Assembly: GCA_025667525.1 (NCBI GenBank) | Contig: CM046880.1 | Span: forward strand, 599,883,452 to 599,947,451 | Source: Glebionis coronaria | Lineage: Eukaryota; Streptophyta; Magnoliopsida; Asterales; Asteraceae | Length of the DNA stretch: 64,000 nucleotides | Direction: 5' to 3' | In this document: in pieces, positions 59,886 to 64,000 of the stretch | Numbering within the stretch: position 1 is the first letter of the stretch | Layout of the letters: each line of letters starts with the position of its first letter | The notes under the pieces: generated by a model | Told to the model about the DNA's origin: nothing | The model's input: only the letters and a program-made list of their open reading frames with translations | Databases searched by the model: none | Translations under genes and position numbers: made by a program

Positions 59886-62303
59886 ATGGCTTCCACCTCA
59901 GTTTCATCCACTCCAAAGAGGTTTCAGTATGATGTTTTCTTAAGTTTCAGGGGTGAAGACACCCGCAACACCTTTGTTGGTCATCTTTATGAAGCTCTTA
60001 AGGACAAAGGCATTCACACTTACAAAGACGATGAGAAAATCCGCAAAGGAGAAAGGATCAGTGATGAGCTTATCAAAGCCATTGAAGACTCCAAGTTTTA
60101 CATCATTGTATTCTCCAAGAACTATGCATCTTCGTCTTGGTGTTTGGAAGAGCTTGTCAAGATTATGGAGTGTCAGAAAATGACTGAGCACACTGCTTAC
60201 CCTTTGTTCTACGATGTGGAGCCCACGGAAGTCCGGAAACAAAGTGGGGCTGTTGGTGCAGCTTTTGCTAAACATGAAAAGGAAGAGACTGCCGGGAAAT
60301 GGAGAGAAGCTTTGAGAGAAGCAGCCGATATGGCTGGATGGGAGCTTAAGAATACTCTTGATGGGTAATTTCTTTCTTCATATGTATACATGCAATATTT
60401 CTTACTTTGTTTCTTTTTAAATTACTTCTATATATCATATATGTTTTAAAACAGCCATCCATAAAAACTGACAATAGCTAGTATTACTTACATACAGACA
60501 TGAAGCTAAGTTCGTCAAAAAAGTTGTTGAAGAGATTTCACTAGAGTTACGCTCCATCAATTTCGGATTTGATGAAAATTTAGTGGGCATGGAGACCCGA
60601 GTAGAGGATCTTGTTTCATCTCTAGAAATTGGTGTTGATGAAGTTCGCATGATAGGGATCAAGGGCATGGGAGGGGCTGGGAAGACAACTACAGCTAGAG
60701 CTGTTTTTGATCATCTATCTAATGCTTTCGAAGCTAAAATTTTTGTTGAGAATGTGAGAGAAGTTTCAAATGGCTCGGTGTCTGGTCTGAAATCTTTGTT
60801 GAGAATATGCAATCAGAATTCTTGAAAGCTGTGGATTTCATGCTAGAAATGGTATAAAAGTTCTTGAGGAGAGATCTCTCATAACTATTTCTCCTGATGA
60901 ATATGGTTGGCTGGTCTTGGGCATGCATGACCGTATAGAAGAAATGGGAAAAGACATTGTTCGTCGTGAGCAACCTGATGAGCCGAGCAAACATAGCCGA
61001 CTGTGGATTAAAAAGGAAATTGAAGATATATTGGATAATGACATGGTAAAGATTAGTTTACTTGTAATATAGAGAAAACTAAAGTTTGTACATTTGTCTA
61101 ACTTCTGACGTGAGGTTTCTGGACATTGTTTTTGGATTGTAGGGTACTGAAGCAACAAGATGTCTAACACTGAAGACGTGGATAGTAAATACGCGAATGG
61201 TTTTGAAAGGTCTTAGAAAAATGAAGAAGCTCCAATATCTTGAAGTAGTTTTTCAATTTTATAAATTTAATATGATAGAGCGTCAATCACTTAAATTAAA
61301 TTTTTGGTATTACAAATGCTTCCCAAATTCTTTAAAATATCTCAAATTGAAAGATGACCCTTTCTTGTATTTACCCGAAACATTCCAAGCTGACAATCTT
61401 GTTGGACTTGAGATGAATAATAGCAGAATGGTAAAACTTTGGAAAAAGAGAGAAAAAAAGGTAGTGTAAAACAATTTTTGATTGGTTGTTTTGCTATCAA
61501 TTTATTGGTCTATTAATTTTTTTTTTTTATCGTAGGTTCTTATAAAACTCAAATTCGTTTCTCTCTCTCTGTCAGACTTGACGACCTTTGACTTTAGGAT
61601 TGCTCCGAATCTCGAGAGGTTATCTCTTAAATTTTGTTCTAATTTAAAAGAACTTCTATTGACAGCTAGTTGTCAAAAGCTCAAGTATCTCTCTATCAGT
61701 GGCTCAAAGTTAAGAACTTTTGACCTTCGGTTCACTCCAAATCTGGAGGAGTTAGTTCTTAATAATTGTGTTGATTTTGTAAAACTTCAAGTGTCTGGTA
61801 CATGTCCAAATCTCAAATCCCTCGACCTTAGCTATTCAAGGTTGAGGAGCCTTGACCTTGAGCTCATTCCAAATCTCGAGACATTATCTCTTGAACATTG
61901 TGTTGATTTTGTTGAACTTCAAGTGTATGCTCCATGTCCAAATCTCAAATCCCTCGACCTCAGCAACTCAACGTTGAGGAGCCTTGACCTTGAACTGATT
62001 CCAAATATCGAGCGTTTAGATCTTAGCGGTTCTGATGAGTTGGTAGAAATTAACCCTCCCATTGGATGTATAAAAAAAGTTGTTTACTTGAGCTTACGTG
62101 ATTGTAAAAATCTTGAGAAGTTACCCGAAGATCTAGGCCAATGTGGATGTTTAAAAGAGCTAGATATAAGAGGGACAGGCATAAGACATCTTCCGCAAAG
62201 TATATTTGAGCTAAAAGGTCTGCTTATCGGTGCATCTGAAGAGCTTCTTCAATTGTATGATTTTCCTCCACAGATAGAAACCACAACCGATCCGTTCAAG
62301 TGA
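59886..62303 (+). pseudogene. TNL3: TNL gene with large NB-ARC deletion
   Basis: Exons by homology are 59886-60364, 60498-61045, 61143-61460 and 61536-62303. TIR is intact (QYDVFLSFRGEDTR, SWCLEEL). Exon 2 keeps the P-loop GMGGAGKTT, but after SGLK about 570 bp are missing relative to TNL2, including kinase-2, RNBS-B and GLPL. The join shifts the frame and stops at 60823-60825. Beyond it the old frame is intact through MHD (GMHDRIEEMGKDIVRR). Exons 3 and 4 are open to the family C-terminus LLQLYDFPPQIETTTDPF. A TIR-only or TIR plus P-loop product of about 270 aa remains possible. Confidence 0.88.
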
Positions 62304-62528
62304 GTAAATAACAGGCACTTTCTTTGTTTTCTGAATTCAATTTTCTTTTATTATAATAACCTACAAAAATTATTACAAAAATGGACCTTATATGTTTATA
62401 CAAAATTACAGATTTGGTTAAATAGTACATGTGGGTTTTCCAAAAAATCCTCATTTTGTCGATTGCATTTTATTTTCATGCTAATGTCGCAATTCCCTAT
62501 AAGCTAAAGTAGTTTATTTGTTTTCCAG

Positions 62529-62640
62529 GTGGATAAAAACATAAACTCAAGATCATTTTGAGATGAGGGCGCGTCAAAGGCTCATTGATATCCTACACCC
62601 AACTGCACAAGCCATCGAGTCTCTTGTCAAGAATCCAGCT
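62529..62640 (+). pseudogene. Plastid uS10c relic, second copy
   Basis: Follows a TTTTCCAG acceptor-like site. VDK is followed by a frame break, then HFEMRARQRLIDILHPTAQ and AIESLVK, then divergence to a stop. It is shorter than the copy at 32642-32820 and sits about 225 bp after the TNL3 stop. Confidence 0.8.
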
Positions 62641-63139
62641 GCGAAAAACACAAATTACACGTTATGATACAGCAGGTTCAGAAATCAATGAGCTAGATAA
62701 CTTCTACAACCAGAACCTTGGCCATAGAATGAAAGAATAACCTCCAAATGTGACCTATCAGATGGTTGAACGAGTCACAAGTCTGTCAAAGTGCAATATT
62801 TATTGAATAAAACCCACTAAATCAATCTTTATTCATGTAGTTAAAAAGAAATATACAACACACGTTTCTGAAACAATGAATTTCACATTAATATATGTCG
62901 AGATTCTATAGATATGCATTGGTTCTGTAAATTCTATTTATTGGAACCGTGTAAATTCTATTTCTTTCCGTACAACCCAATCACATGTTGCTAAAAACTA
63001 TAACATGCATGATCCCTGTTTGCCTAAATTCAGGTTTCTATATATCCCCAAAGGCTTTAGGCATTAGCAGCACAGTTTCTAGAGTTGGTTAGAATGAAAA
63101 ACAGGTCAGACGCATTTTCAAGTATTAAAACCTCCTAAA
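62641..63139. other. Intergenic, no gene seen
   Basis: A short frame NELDNFYNQNLGHRMKE ends near 62740 and may be a further relic; not recognised. Confidence 0.35.
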
Positions 63140-63389
63140 TCGCTTTATTAGTAGCTACAATCTTACCTAATACATTGATTATCTACGAAACGGGAAAACG
63201 ACAAAATAGCCATTGATCAACCCAGCTCTGCCTGGAATTGTTAAAAAACGAGACATTTTGCTCTTAGGCTGTTACACAACCCACATAACGTGCCTATGTT
63301 ACACCTCTACATCTACTAAATCCCCCTTCAAGTACTATTATATGAGAAGATAAAGAAAGAGGAAATCACCCGGCATCCCCCCAGACAAA

Positions 63390-63689
63390 TGTTGGCTTTA
63401 ATCTTGAATAATCATTTTAGTAATTGATTTACATAAATGGTAAAAGATCATGGATGACTAAGTCATAGGTTACAGGGATCATGGTTGCCTGTTCTTTAGC
63501 AAGTATTTGATTATTTCCTGGTTTCTAGGATAGACTAGTTATACACGTTTGTGTTTAGTCTATATATAGATATGTATCTATGAATGAATGTATTAGTTTC
63601 CTTAATAAAGAACAAGCATTGAAAAGTCTGCCGTTTTGACTGGCCTTCAGCGAGTTGTGTTTTTCGGGTTCGAGGGACCGAAACCTACA
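63390..63689. mobile_element. Solo LTR, 300 bp
   Basis: Begins TGTTGG and ends CCTACA. It is flanked by ACAAA at 63385-63389 and 63690-63694. The left arm of the inverted repeat (about 405-425) has the uninserted site with a single TTTGT. Size and ends fit a Copia-type LTR left after recombination. Confidence 0.9.
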
Positions 63690-63830
63690 ACAAACATGCA
63701 AAATGACTAGTACTAAATCTAAAACTCTATGTAGTTAACATTATACCAATTGGAACCGAGTGGACTTTTATCAATAACTCAGAATTTCAAGGATATGCAA
63801 AAGAATGAAGGGTAAACAAGAGCTATTTAC

Positions 63831-63914
63831 CTTCTTTCAGAGGAAGACGGAACTGATCTGGTGCCCAGTTTTGCAGTGCCCAGCTCATACCAAGACGAAT
63901 TGTGCCTATTTGAC
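63831..63914 (-). pseudogene. RPS9M: uS9m 84-nt exon
   Basis: Reads GQIGTIRLGMSWALQNWAPD then QFRLPLKE between an ACAG acceptor and a GTAAAT donor. It is open, unlike the copy at 187-270. The Lys/Arg-rich C-terminal exon of the family was not found downstream (toward 63100). Upstream exons lie past the window end, so whether the gene works cannot be judged. Confidence 0.75.
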
Positions 63915-64000
63915 CTGTGTCGTGCACTTACAAAGTTTAGATTGGCGTCCCAAACAAATGAAAGAACCAAAAATAATAAGACCAGAACCATGTAAATGTA

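Larger units (their letters stand above)
63140..64000. repeat. Right arm of large inverted repeat
   Basis: Reverse complement of 1-650 apart from the solo LTR and small indels. The repeat continues past the end of the window. Confidence 0.8.

Overview
The window looks like nuclear DNA from a flowering plant, most likely an Asteraceae-type eudicot. The evidence is spliced TIR-NB-ARC-LRR (TNL) resistance genes, relics of nuclear genes for organellar proteins (uS9m, uS10c, ALB3, H2A.Z), a block of mitochondrial DNA, and a dense mix of Helitrons, CACTA, Mutator, PIF/Harbinger and Stowaway elements, SINEs and LTR retroelements. The background is strongly AT-rich. No bacterial, tRNA or CRISPR features were seen. 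The family-level placement is inference from the style of the TNL proteins.

Layout. 1-650 is one arm of a large inverted repeat carrying broken uS9m exons; its partner occupies about 63.14-64.0 kb. 2.3-4.6 kb holds an H2A.Z relic and an ALB3 relic on the + strand, followed by a Helitron 3' terminus, which suggests Helitron gene capture. 4.6-25 kb is repeat-rich intergenic DNA: tandem repeats, MITEs, a second Helitron end, a CACTA element with a striking palindrome array (19685-21538), a young SINE and a foldback hairpin.

The TNL cluster runs from about 25 to 62 kb. TNL1 (25659-30917, +) is open through all four exons and is the only candidate for a complete protein (1159 aa by my exon model). 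Its first intron carries a Helitron end, an LTR piece, a Mutator-type MITE and a SINE. A uS10c pseudogene lies downstream, followed by a mitochondrial-derived block (about 33.35-36.76 kb, with an atp4 fragment and Gypsy debris) and the C-terminal part of a MULE/FAR1-like OTU protein carrying four DLNxxP motifs. TNL2 (44331-47788, +) has good TIR and NB-ARC exons but a 14-bp deletion at the start of its LRR exon. A minus-strand LRR relic (51958-53040) is joined directly to TNL-type promoter sequence. TNL3 (59886-62303, +) has lost about 570 bp of its NB-ARC exon. A truncated Gypsy element (about 54.38-57.54 kb, -) lies upstream of TNL3.

How the parts relate. The three TNLs share exon structure and flanks, and two of them (TNL1, TNL3) are followed by uS10c pseudogene pieces. 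uS9m pieces follow TNL2 and TNL3. The cluster therefore appears to have grown by segmental duplication of a unit (promoter, TNL, uS10c relic, uS9m relic), then been eroded by deletions and insertions whose breakpoints can be read by comparing copies. If TNL1 is expressed, it should act as an intracellular immune receptor. All coordinates, splice sites and alignments were read by eye; no database search was run.
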